DNA of 19,940 bases from Lachnoclostridium sp. UBA1781 (GTDB taxonomy: Bacteria > Bacillota > Clostridia > Lachnospirales > Lachnospiraceae). Below the pieces are notes generated by a model, which saw only the letters and a program-made list of their open reading frames with translations, was not told the origin of the DNA and searched no databases. Location: NCBI GenBank assembly GCA_002315495.1, contig DCGJ01000089.1, positions 1-19,940 on the forward strand. Reading direction: 5' to 3'. The position numbers were made by a program, and so were the translations under genes. Below are positions 1 to 8,359 of this stretch, piece after piece; the stretch's first letter is position 1, and the number at the start of each line of letters is the position of its first letter.

Positions 1-393
1 TTACTTTGCCGGAGTCGGAGTTGGGGAGATTGCCTGGTAATCTTCAACCCAAGTGGTAAGTCTTGGCATTGCCATCTTCAGTGCAAGAAGAAGAACGAAG
101 ATCAATACGAAACCAATGATGGCGTTCTTCAATGCTTTCTTAACCTTCTCATGCTCCTGTGGGTCCTCAGCTCTTGCGAACTTCACACCAAGGAATACAC
201 AGAAGAGAGCGCCACCGGCACCAACCACTGCAAGCAGCGGGGTAAGCAAGCTGTTAATCAACTTGACTACCGGATTCACAACCTCGTCGAGATTTGCAAC
301 ATCATCTTCTGCAAATGCGAAGGTCATCATACTCATCAATGAGATGGATAACATCAAAAACATGTAACGTAACTTTCTTGTAATCTTTTTCAT
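1..393 (-). CDS. VirB2-like T4SS pilin
   Basis: This is a small exported protein of 130 residues with the architecture of a Gram-positive T4SS pilin (VirB2 / T4SS_pilin / Maff2-like). A signal peptide covers about residues 1-28 (positive MKKITRK start, hydrophobic core, likely cleavage after AFA near 26-28). Two hydrophobic helices follow, at about 48-71 and 90-108. The short charged loop between them (ARAEDPQEHEKVKKALKNA, 73-91) is the family hallmark: an acidic Asp-Pro turn, then a basic stretch, then an Ala-Ile-Ile-Gly helix start. The tail is Pro/Thr rich (SPTPTPAK). The start has a GGAGG ribosome binding site 6 bases upstream. It would assemble as the extracellular filament or channel of the conjugation machine. 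It is the last gene of the run in this window, far from virB6/virB4, whereas Maff2-type pilins often sit next to trbL. The stop codon is at the very edge of the window. Confidence 0.8.
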   Translation of the reverse strand: MKKITRKLRYMFLMLSISLMSMMTFAFAEDDVANLDEVVNPVVKLINSLLTPLLAVVGAGGALFCVFLGVKFARAEDPQEHEKVKKALKNAIIGFVLIFVLLLALKMAMPRLTTWVEDYQAISPTPTPAK

Positions 394-433
394 AATTAAC
401 CTCCATTATTTGAAATTGTTTTTTATTTCGAAA

Positions 434-451
434 ATGCAACCCTAATTGCAT
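434..451 (-). repeat. Short inverted repeat upstream of the pilin gene
   Basis: Read on the minus strand, ATGCAA and TTGCAT flank a six-base loop (TTAGGG) and are followed by TTTTCG. This sits in the 67-bp gap between the stop of the disordered-protein gene and the pilin ribosome binding site. It could be a weak attenuator or an mRNA-end hairpin that lets pilin message accumulate separately. The stem is only 6 bp and AT-rich, so the functional call is weak. Confidence 0.3.
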
Positions 452-460
452 CATCTATCA

Positions 461-2230
461 TTAGTTGTTCATTCCCGGCTGGGGCAGTTCCCGTAACGTT
501 TCGTCGCTTCCCGGATTGCTCGGGCCACCTTTTTTATTTATTTTGTGAAGCAGCTCCTCTTCCACGTTCTTCTGTCCTTCGGCAAATTTCTGCTTCATTT
601 TATGCTTCTTCTGCTTCTGCGCTTCCACTTCGCCCATTGCGGATTGCGTGGCTTTTATAAGCCTCGACGAATCGAACTCTGAAAGCTCCTTAAGTCTATT
701 CGGATCGCTATGGTTCGTGAGTGTCTTAAAAAAGGTGGTCTTAACACATCGTTCCATCCACTTTTTTTGTTCCGCTTGGGAAAGATTGCCATACTTCTCA
801 GCCCACTTGTGATTTCCTTGTGCCGAGTGCATCGTGATCATCTGTTGAATGATTTTTTCGGCTATATCCAGTTCGGCTCTCGTTGCCGGATTTGAGGATT
901 GGCTATTCGTTCGTTGCAGATTTTCATTCGCAAGATTCATCTCCGCGTGATTCGTCGAAACACGATTCGACCGAGGCTGATTCGGCTGCATAGTTCTCTT
1001 CGCCTGTTGTTCGAATGTGCCCATAGATGCTTCTGCGCCCGGCTTCTCGATGATTTCAAAGTCACTTAGGAAATCATCAAACTCATTCTTCTCAGCCACC
1101 TTTCGGGCTGTGGAAGTGTTATTTCCAAGATTCTCATTCGGATTACCGAGCTTATTCTCAACAATTTTTGCTTCCCTCTGCCGTTCCTCATGAAGCTTTG
1201 GATTATCCGTAATTTGATTCTGATTTTGCTGCTTTTCCACCGGTTTTACCTGCGCGGCAACACTCGGTTCGACCTTTGGCGGCTCCTTTTGGACTTCCGA
1301 ACCTTGCGGACCGTTATTTCTTTGTTCTCTTTGGTTCGCAACCCGCTCCGGAACAAGATCGTCTTCGCCAAACAAAAGGGTACTTTCACCGTTAATGCTG
1401 ATCGGCACACCTTCATCCAGCGGATTCCCGGTTAACGTATTGCTGCCTGCAGAAGCCGTATTATTCGACTTCGCCGGCTCCATTATCGTTGTATGGATTC
1501 CCGGAGGATCACTATTAATATCATTCACGATTCCATTCGGATTCGAAGGCGGAACGACGGATGTTGTCTGCTCATTTACAATATTATTTTCAAAATCATT
1601 TTGATTATTAATGTTATAGTGACCATCAACAAACTCAATAACCGGCTTCTCGGTTTTGTTCTGGTTTGGCTGATTATTGTTCATCCCTTTACCAACCTGC
1701 GTGGCCGGATCAATGCCATTGTTTTCTTGAATTGCCATGTTCTTTGCCACGAGTTCCATAAAGTTCGACTTTCCATCCACAGAAAGGTCTTTTAATCCCT
1801 TCCCGAACTCATCCAGGCTCTGAACTGCCTTCTGCTTCGCATCGATACCTGCCTGGGTACTTGGATTGGTCTGCAGAATCTCGTTTTTCGCATCCTGTGC
1901 AGCTCGTTCCAAATTAACCTTATGCGCCTGGTTAAATGCCTGACTTCTCTGAACCATTCGGTTAAATGCATCACGCTCGGCAGCAGTTTTTGCTTCTCTC
2001 TGCTTCTCCTCGTCGAGACGCTTCTTCTGGCTTTCCTCCGCTTCTTTATCAAGCGCCATTTGTTCTTCCTGCTTTTGTCGTTCCTTGTCCGGATCATCCA
2101 TAAGCAGGCTTCCGAGAAGATCTATGAAAAATTCCGTAAATGCCAATACCGGGCTGCCTTTTTCACCGGACATAATCATAAAGAAATCAGCCACCAGATC
2201 GCCTGTGGATTTCGGTTTAAATTCTGCCAT
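461..2230 (-). CDS. Disordered coiled-coil protein of the T4SS operon
   Basis: I do not recognise a family. The chosen start (Met of MAEFKPKS) gives 589 residues and is preceded by a near-perfect AAAGGAGGT ribosome binding site; an in-frame non-ATG start 24 bases upstream has no such site. There is no signal peptide or clear membrane helix, so the protein is probably cytoplasmic. The first 45 residues contain two amphipathic hydrophobic stretches (VADFFMIMS and LAFTEFFIDLLGSLLM). Residues of about 48-160 are Lys/Glu/Gln/Arg rich with heptad-like spacing, a probable coiled coil. About 180-430 is low complexity, rich in Asn, Pro, Gln, Ser and Thr, and likely disordered. A charged, helical C-terminal region follows (about 440-560, with Trp-Ala-Glu-Lys-Tyr and Lys-Lys-Trp-Met motifs), then a Gly/Pro/Asn tail. 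Its position between the giant exported protein and the pilin suggests a scaffold or accessory role in the same apparatus, but this is inference. Confidence 0.8.
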   Translation of the reverse strand: MAEFKPKSTGDLVADFFMIMSGEKGSPVLAFTEFFIDLLGSLLMDDPDKERQKQEEQMALDKEAEESQKKRLDEEKQREAKTAAERDAFNRMVQRSQAFNQAHKVNLERAAQDAKNEILQTNPSTQAGIDAKQKAVQSLDEFGKGLKDLSVDGKSNFMELVAKNMAIQENNGIDPATQVGKGMNNNQPNQNKTEKPVIEFVDGHYNINNQNDFENNIVNEQTTSVVPPSNPNGIVNDINSDPPGIHTTIMEPAKSNNTASAGSNTLTGNPLDEGVPISINGESTLLFGEDDLVPERVANQREQRNNGPQGSEVQKEPPKVEPSVAAQVKPVEKQQNQNQITDNPKLHEERQREAKIVENKLGNPNENLGNNTSTARKVAEKNEFDDFLSDFEIIEKPGAEASMGTFEQQAKRTMQPNQPRSNRVSTNHAEMNLANENLQRTNSQSSNPATRAELDIAEKIIQQMITMHSAQGNHKWAEKYGNLSQAEQKKWMERCVKTTFFKTLTNHSDPNRLKELSEFDSSRLIKATQSAMGEVEAQKQKKHKMKQKFAEGQKNVEEELLHKINKKGGPSNPGSDETLRELPQPGMNN

Positions 2231-2250
2231 TTCGACCTCCTTTCCGGTAA

Positions 2251-2306
2251 TCACTACACCGTTATCATGGTTTGATTCTATCTCCCCAACCTTAACGGTG
2301 TAGTGA
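2251..2306 (-). repeat. 14-bp perfect inverted repeat between two operon genes
   Basis: TCACTACACCGTTA at 2251-2264 is exactly mirrored by TAACGGTGTAGTGA at 2293-2306, with a 28-base loop. It fills most of the 99-bp gap between the giant exported protein gene and the 589-residue protein gene. On the minus-strand RNA the hairpin is not followed by a U-run, so it does not look like an intrinsic terminator. It ends about 10 bases before the AAAGGAGGT ribosome binding site, so it could be an mRNA processing or stability element, or a DNA-level operator. Confidence 0.7.
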
Positions 2307-2329
2307 ACTAATCTTAATTAAATCTTAAT

Positions 2330-5300
2330 TTACTTATCTCTTTTTATCTCAAACAAACCATTGTAATTGAATACATAGGTTTTGGTTCCGGACGGAAGCG
2401 TAATGGTGCTTCCGGTAATCACAGCGCGATTCGGATCCGGAATGATAGTTGCTCCTGCAGAAGAGGAGCTGTCCGACTGCAGCTGTCCTTCGCCACCCTC
2501 TGCTTCAGTTATCGCCTGAGCGTCGGTACCTTCTTCCGTAGTGGAAGCATTTTCCTCCGTGCTCGTAGCCTCTGTTACAGGCTCTGTGGATGGTTCGGTT
2601 ACCGGCTCCGTCGCAGGCTCTGTTTCTGCCGGGCTCTCCGTGCTTGGAGCTTCTGTTACAGGCTCTGTTGCAGGCTCCGTCTCTACCGGAACTTCCGTAT
2701 CATGGTACTCGGTTACATCCTCAAGCGTTCCGGTTGCACCATTCAGCTTGTAAGTGATTTCCAGACCTTCTTTGTTCGGAAGGGTAATATAATCTTCTCT
2801 TCCGCCGACTACAACACCATAAATATCCGTGTTGCCGTCCTTGCAGGAGAATTCAAATGCTCCATTTGCCTTTGCGACAGTTGACTTCGCGTCACCCTTT
2901 ACGGTAACCGTGCAAAGGAAGCTGTAAGCCTTCCCGCCCATGGTGTAGGTCATTGTCACACTATAAATCGTGTCCGCGGTTCCGCGTGCGCCAAACTCAA
3001 TTTCAAGCTTGCCGTCATGGCTGTCCTTAACGGTGTAAGTAACATCCTCACCGGAAACCTTGCTAACCGTAATAACCGGCTTAATCTCCTGTGCGCTCGT
3101 GCATGTGAAGCTCAGCTTCGAAGCCTCCGCGCCCATGATATACTCCATGACCTGACCGGTATAACCAATCTGAATCTCACCACGGTCATTGCTTGCAGTT
3201 ACCTTCATCGGAGAATTGCCGTCCGCATCAACGTACTTGCTCATCACAAACGTGATGTGGATCTCTCTATCCGTATTCTCCACGGAAGTGAAGATCACTT
3301 CCTTCTTTGTTTCATTCTCAACAGTACCGTCAAGGTGAATCAAATAGGTATTGCTCTGTATCGAATCACCATTTTCCGTAGATTGCGGAGTAATCGTGAT
3401 ATTTCCGTAAACCGTCTTATCCTTCTGCGTGACAACCCAGCCCTTTTCGCTATCGAAAATGCTGACATCCACGCTAAAGTCCACACCGCCTTCGGTATAT
3501 GGAACGGTAATCTCCGTCGTATCATTTACAATATACTCAGGCTCCGCTGCCGCTCCGGTCGTCGGGTCTACATAGTTTACGATTGCTTCGAGTACCGCAT
3601 TTTTCAGACTAATCGACTTTGTATCTCTTGCGGCAATCACCTTCTGCACAGGAATCATAATTCTACTCTTTGCATTCGGGATGGTAAGATCTTCGCCATC
3701 GTTAAAATCGATACGAATACTCTTAAGTCCCCAGGTCAAATTAGATACTCCGGTTGCCGCATTATAAATCTTTTCAAAGCTCTCCGGATTCTTGAGATCA
3801 TTGGAATCGTACGGAATCAAACGAACGCTTTTGATGTTCGTGGAGTTAATTCCCCTCGCGAGAATTCTCACGCGAGCGGTTGCTCCCTGTTCAAAGCTTC
3901 CCTCAACCAGATAGTTATTCAGGTCCGAAACGAACCAGGTCCTATCATAACGGCAATCTGCATCAAAGTAGGTAATCTCCATTCCAATTGCAGAATGGGT
4001 TCCTGCATCACCGTACTTGGTTGATGCGTCCATCGTTTCAAAGGTGAAATCAAGCACATTTACCGTGTTCGAGGTTGATTTATTATCGTTGGAGAAGTAG
4101 ATTTTCTGGGTCTCATTCGTAATCGTTGTCGGTCCGTTGGTGGTGTCTTCATAACTGTACCACCGGATACATTGGTCATAATTGTAAAGGCCAACGGCAA
4201 TACGCTTTATGGTAATTGACAGGTTGCCGGTTGCAGCAATTCTGATGTAATCCAATTCCTGAACATCAACTTCCTTCGTGGTTATTTCGAGAATACCACC
4301 CGGAAGAATCTTTAGGCTTGGTTCCCCACCCGTTACAAAGGTGTATGGTGTATCGTAGAGAACTCCGTTTTCAGACACGGTTTTTACTCCAAGAGACACT
4401 GCGATATCGTGATCCTTCGCGATCAATAGCGTTTCCTCAATGGAGTTGTCCAGTTCAATATATATTTTCTGAACCTTTTCCGAACTCGAATTTTTCTCGA
4501 ACGATTTGCAGGTAATACCTTCCCGTGCATCACTGTAGGTAGTAAAGATTCCGTTATACGTTCCAACAAGCGCTTTTTCACGCAAATGCTGAATCGAAAT
4601 TCTTCTTACACTGATTTTCGTTGTACCATTGGCCTTAATGGTAAGGTTCCTCAAAGTAGCAAAATTCTTTAACGGGACTCCATAACGAGCAAATATCGCA
4701 TACCCATTATTATCCGTTCCGATGTAAATCAAGGTTGTTGACGCAAGCATCGTTGTCCCATAAATCGTCTTATACTCCAATTGAGCTGAAATATTCTGGC
4801 CACTGACATACTCATACTCCATCGTATTAACAACAATGTTCACGTTGTCCAAACCATCCAGCGGCGTCTCTGTAACAGTGTAAATGGTGCTCTTCTCGTC
4901 ATTGGAGCCCATAATGTTCGCCGTCCCATTCTTAAAGATGAAGGTGGCACTTCGTTTCATCGCCTCCTTATATGATCCGAGTAGCACGATATTACTACCT
5001 TCTGAATAATCTCCGGGTGCAATACTTGCAACGCGCGTTTTCTTGCAGTCCTGAATGATATACTCCCCATCATAGTTTACGGTACGGTCCGTCCTAATAC
5101 TTCCCTGGTTCACCACATAGACACTGATAGCAGAAATAGGAATCTGCTCGTTATTATCTGAAAAACCATAAAAACTAATGGATTCAATGCGGTCAATGTC
5201 GGTCATCGGCAACAGGAAACGATCGCTGTGTCCCGCACGGAACTGTCCACCATCACCGGGGACACCGATTTTATTCGCTTCGTATCCAAGATCATTATTG

Positions 5301-8041
5301 AAGTCTCTAATGGACTTAATCACATCCACTGTGATTGTTTCTGATTTTCCGGTAGAGGCCTTTCTGTAAACCACATCAGCAAGAACGGTACCACTTGTTC
5401 CGCTTGCGCTTCCATTTTGATCGGTTGTCAGCACAAACAATAAATTAATCCCAATACCGTACGATGTAATACCACAAACCTTAGCAATTTCTGCCTCGGA
5501 ATGAGTCTGCTTTGCAGCATCAGAGTAATCAATTCCAACCCAACCGATACCGGTTCCGTCTGAGCCGGTAAAGGTCCATGTCTTCACATGCCCTTCCGAA
5601 TCGGACATCGATACAATAATATATTCAATATTTAATTTGTCATAAGGGGAACCCTTATCAACATCATTTTCCGGAATAATCTTAATTGACTTTAAATCTC
5701 CGTAATTATGATTCAGGTTTATGGTAAAGCATGCTTCCTGCTTGGCACGGAAGGCATCTCCGTCCAGCTGTTGGTTTGCCTGAACATAAGCACTTTCTCC
5801 ACTTTCAAACACAAGTTTAAAATAAAAGAAGTTTGTAGAACCGGAGTCATCGTCACCGGCTGCGTTGTACACATCACTTGCAACCTTAACCCTCACATTA
5901 TACTGATAAACGTTGTCCACAAAATCCCTGGTAACGCAAGCCTCACTATAATTAAGACTGTAATACGCCTGAAACAGCCCCTTATCAGCATGCCCGGTGA
6001 TTTCCTTGCTTATAAAACTAACCGTCTTCGTAGAATCAATATAGATACCAGCCGAAGAGTCTCCTCCCATATTTTCCTGCGCTCCGACATTCACCAGCCG
6101 GTAACTTGTACCATCATACATGGTAATAGACTTACGAGCATCAGTGTAACGGCCAAACGTTTCGATATGATAAAAATAAACTGATGAAAAAGCAAGCGGT
6201 AAACTTCCATTAATCTTTCGGTAAGTAATCAACCTTGGAGAATCCCACCCTGGTCCCTTTACAAGTAGATAAATCGGTTCTGATGCTTTTTCCACAGTAT
6301 AGATATTGAAATCTGATATGATCCAAGTGTCTTTTCCATCTATTGAAAATGTGGCCGAAGTAAAGCTCTTCACATCTTCAAGGTCCAGGAAAAACCGTAC
6401 AACTCCACCCCTACTTACCTCAGCCATATACATAACCTTGCTGACCGTATCATCGAGGTGACCATTGTACTCTTTAATGGCATCAGATATTTTTATCTTC
6501 TCAGTGGAAACCTCTCGCCCATAAGAATTGAGATAAGTGATCTCCACATAGGTTTCAGCCAAAGTATCGGCATTTGCAATATCTGCAGTTCTGATTTCTA
6601 CCAGATACTGACCACCACGAAATACCCGGTAGTCAGAATTCATGAAACCACAGCTCGTCGGGGCCCCTTCAAATGGCATATTCAGTTTTCCAACTGTCTT
6701 TGCTGAAATCTCTATTGGATTTTTGTCATCATGGAAATATTGTACCGCTATGGTTTCCTGATAAAAGTAATCAAGACTACAACCATTCACATAGGCGTCA
6801 GTCACCTCTAGCGAATGTACTCCATCTCTTCCCTTGGAAAGCAATACCCCAGAGAGAAGGACGGTCTCGTTCGCAACTTTTTTTGCTGATGCATTCAACT
6901 TCTGCTTATGGTTTTCATCGAGCGCACAGGCAGCATTTTCCCCTAAAAGGTTAATCGTCGGAGTTCCTATAAAGCAGGAGAAATCAGATATCCATAACGG
7001 AACAACCACTCTTCCTCCCTGCTGAGCCAACGTAAAGAACTGAAATTTAGTCTTATCCTGCTCGTATAGATCAGTACCGGAGTACTGAAGAGCAAATGCA
7101 GCTGCCGATGTGAGGAGAGGAATACAAATCTCATGAATTCCTCCATGAGCATCCATGTACTTCACATTCAGCTGAAGAGCCTCCTCAATGTTTTTTGCTG
7201 TCGTTCCTCCAAAGTTAACAGACTCAACGCCCGCACCTAAAATATCCGCAAACTGCAACTCTAAATAGTAATAAGTATTATCTGTTTTATAGTGTTCTTT
7301 CTCATTCAGGAGCGCAATCTTCGTATTGCTCCCCACAAAGACATTGGTCAAGGTGCTTAATTTCCAGCTAAAACCTACCGAAAACTGTTCCACGTTTTTC
7401 TCTGATATTTCATAAATAACATCATATTGGTCTGCGTACGCCAGATATGCAACGCGTTCCCCTTCAAAGGATAACATCGGCTGGTTAGAGAAATATCCCA
7501 ATCGATCCAGCTCGAAATCTTGTGAAATAACATCTGCATTGTCGTATCGTTCGTTATTTTCATTGTATTCTCCCATATCATAAATCTGAAGGGAATGAAT
7601 CTCAAAATATTTCGAATTCTCAGCGGTCAGGTTGGTAAAGGTAACTGATTGAAACGACTCAATTTCCCCTATTAGATCCGATGTGGCTATAACTCCGTCT
7701 TGGTTTACAAGAACTGCATAAATCGTAGTATGCGAAAGGTCCCCATGAATATACTTGACCTTTGACTTCCCTTCCGTACTGGAACTAAGCCCCATATAAT
7801 AGCATCGCAGAAGGGCACTGTCTGACACATTCAGCACATCAAGCCCGAGGTGGAGGTCATATCCCTCACCTCTTGTATTAACCGCCCTAATCTCTATATT
7901 GGACAAATCACCCTCATCCATCCCCGTCACGGTTCCGGTATTAATCTCGACAACATAATAGGCATCCGCAAGCCCGGTCCGGAGTCGAAGGGCCGCCATT
8001 AACAGAAGCGACCACATCAATAAAAATCTAAACTTCTTCAT
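2330..8041 (-). CDS. Giant secreted beta-rich surface protein, possible adhesin
   Basis: An exported protein of about 1,903 residues. I chose the Met of MKKFRFLLMW as start: it has GGAG six bases upstream and begins a classical signal peptide (1-27, likely cleaved after LADA); an in-frame Met five codons earlier (8056) has no good site. The body lacks long helices and reads as alternating beta strands. Several blocks start with strands such as YYVVEINTG, YLVEIRTAD and YNVRVKVAS and end with a 'SxTF/KSIKI-I' strand, which suggests about eight diverged jelly-roll or PLAT-like sandwiches. The last third looks Ig-like. A Thr/Glu/Pro spacer of repeated TEPVTE and TEPATE units (about residues 1780-1835) is followed by a short Ser-rich stretch and a final beta segment of about 40 residues. 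No LPXTG, SLH, LysM, choline-binding repeat or C-terminal membrane helix is seen, so attachment is unexplained. Its place in the operon suggests cell-contact or mating-pair adhesion (inference). Confidence 0.85.
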   Translation of the reverse strand: MKKFRFLLMWSLLLMAALRLRTGLADAYYVVEINTGTVTGMDEGDLSNIEIRAVNTRGEGYDLHLGLDVLNVSDSALLRCYYMGLSSSTEGKSKVKYIHGDLSHTTIYAVLVNQDGVIATSDLIGEIESFQSVTFTNLTAENSKYFEIHSLQIYDMGEYNENNERYDNADVISQDFELDRLGYFSNQPMLSFEGERVAYLAYADQYDVIYEISEKNVEQFSVGFSWKLSTLTNVFVGSNTKIALLNEKEHYKTDNTYYYLELQFADILGAGVESVNFGGTTAKNIEEALQLNVKYMDAHGGIHEICIPLLTSAAAFALQYSGTDLYEQDKTKFQFFTLAQQGGRVVVPLWISDFSCFIGTPTINLLGENAACALDENHKQKLNASAKKVANETVLLSGVLLSKGRDGVHSLEVTDAYVNGCSLDYFYQETIAVQYFHDDKNPIEISAKTVGKLNMPFEGAPTSCGFMNSDYRVFRGGQYLVEIRTADIANADTLAETYVEITYLNSYGREVSTEKIKISDAIKEYNGHLDDTVSKVMYMAEVSRGGVVRFFLDLEDVKSFTSATFSIDGKDTWIISDFNIYTVEKASEPIYLLVKGPGWDSPRLITYRKINGSLPLAFSSVYFYHIETFGRYTDARKSITMYDGTSYRLVNVGAQENMGGDSSAGIYIDSTKTVSFISKEITGHADKGLFQAYYSLNYSEACVTRDFVDNVYQYNVRVKVASDVYNAAGDDDSGSTNFFYFKLVFESGESAYVQANQQLDGDAFRAKQEACFTINLNHNYGDLKSIKIIPENDVDKGSPYDKLNIEYIIVSMSDSEGHVKTWTFTGSDGTGIGWVGIDYSDAAKQTHSEAEIAKVCGITSYGIGINLLFVLTTDQNGSASGTSGTVLADVVYRKASTGKSETITVDVIKSIRDFNNDLGYEANKIGVPGDGGQFRAGHSDRFLLPMTDIDRIESISFYGFSDNNEQIPISAISVYVVNQGSIRTDRTVNYDGEYIIQDCKKTRVASIAPGDYSEGSNIVLLGSYKEAMKRSATFIFKNGTANIMGSNDEKSTIYTVTETPLDGLDNVNIVVNTMEYEYVSGQNISAQLEYKTIYGTTMLASTTLIYIGTDNNGYAIFARYGVPLKNFATLRNLTIKANGTTKISVRRISIQHLREKALVGTYNGIFTTYSDAREGITCKSFEKNSSSEKVQKIYIELDNSIEETLLIAKDHDIAVSLGVKTVSENGVLYDTPYTFVTGGEPSLKILPGGILEITTKEVDVQELDYIRIAATGNLSITIKRIAVGLYNYDQCIRWYSYEDTTNGPTTITNETQKIYFSNDNKSTSNTVNVLDFTFETMDASTKYGDAGTHSAIGMEITYFDADCRYDRTWFVSDLNNYLVEGSFEQGATARVRILARGINSTNIKSVRLIPYDSNDLKNPESFEKIYNAATGVSNLTWGLKSIRIDFNDGEDLTIPNAKSRIMIPVQKVIAARDTKSISLKNAVLEAIVNYVDPTTGAAAEPEYIVNDTTEITVPYTEGGVDFSVDVSIFDSEKGWVVTQKDKTVYGNITITPQSTENGDSIQSNTYLIHLDGTVENETKKEVIFTSVENTDREIHITFVMSKYVDADGNSPMKVTASNDRGEIQIGYTGQVMEYIMGAEASKLSFTCTSAQEIKPVITVSKVSGEDVTYTVKDSHDGKLEIEFGARGTADTIYSVTMTYTMGGKAYSFLCTVTVKGDAKSTVAKANGAFEFSCKDGNTDIYGVVVGGREDYITLPNKEGLEITYKLNGATGTLEDVTEYHDTEVPVETEPATEPVTEAPSTESPAETEPATEPVTEPSTEPVTEATSTEENASTTEEGTDAQAITEAEGGEGQLQSDSSSSAGATIIPDPNRAVITGSTITLPSGTKTYVFNYNGLFEIKRDK
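2535..2703 (-). repeat. Thr/Glu/Pro repeat tract in the giant protein gene
   Basis: The coding DNA here is a degenerate tandem repeat encoding units such as TEPVTE, TEPATE and TEPSTEP. Such tracts act as extended, protease-resistant stalks in Gram-positive surface proteins. Here the stalk lies close to the C-terminus, where a wall-spanning region would be expected, but the sorting signal that normally follows is absent. Confidence 0.85.
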
Positions 8042-8059
8042 CTTACTCTCCAACATTCT

Positions 8060-8359
8060 TTATTCAAAACTAAGCAAACCTGCAAATCCGGTCATCTCGA
8101 AGACTTCCATCAATGCCTCTTTCGTTTTCTTTAAGACCAGTTTCCCACCCTTTTTGGTCATGGTCATGTAAAGGATCTTAATCACACGCAGCCCCGCACT
8201 GCTGATATACTCCAACTCTTCCAGATTAAGAACCATCTTCTGATACTTCTCTGTCTGCTCCACAAGCGCTTTTTCCACCTCCGGCGCAGTATTGGAATCC
8301 AGGCGTCCAATCAACATAATTTCAGCGGTATCACCATTGCTATACAGTTTCAGTTTCAT
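8060..8359 (-). CDS. STAS-domain protein, anti-sigma factor antagonist type
   Basis: A 99-residue single-domain protein of the STAS family (SpoIIAA/RsbV-like). Visible features: the N-terminal strand pattern (AEIMLIGRLDSNTAPEVEK), the middle strand KMVLNLEELEYISSAGLRVI (41-60), and a final helix and strand (EALMEVFEMTGFAGLLSF). Ser53/Ser54 in ISSAGLR lie where family members are phosphorylated by an anti-sigma kinase, so it is predicted to be switchable. The Met of MKLKLYS is chosen because AAAGGAGG lies 8 bases upstream; a longer reading starting within virB4 has no site. The start overlaps the virB4 end by 20 bp, so the two are probably translationally coupled. STAS proteins usually bind a serine-kinase anti-sigma factor or an output module; neither is in the window. 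A STAS gene in a conjugation operon is unusual. Family call is firm, partner unknown. Confidence 0.9.
   Translation of the reverse strand: MKLKLYSNGDTAEIMLIGRLDSNTAPEVEKALVEQTEKYQKMVLNLEELEYISSAGLRVIKILYMTMTKKGGKLVLKKTKEALMEVFEMTGFAGLLSFE

Noticed and set aside
2311..2330. Two direct copies of ATCTTAATT 11 bp apart, also similar to sequence near 18751
   Set aside because: The same AT-rich octamer also occurs inside coding sequence (near 5681), so the recurrence is not specific enough to call a shared operator.
2380..2400. LPSGT near the end of the giant protein, resembling a sortase signal
   Set aside because: The order is L-P-S-G-T, not L-P-x-T-G, and no hydrophobic helix plus basic tail follows.
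3017..4024. A 335-residue plus-strand open frame within the giant protein gene
   Set aside because: It lies wholly inside a continuous minus-strand gene, lacks a ribosome binding site and has a His/Arg/Ile/Asn-rich shadow composition.
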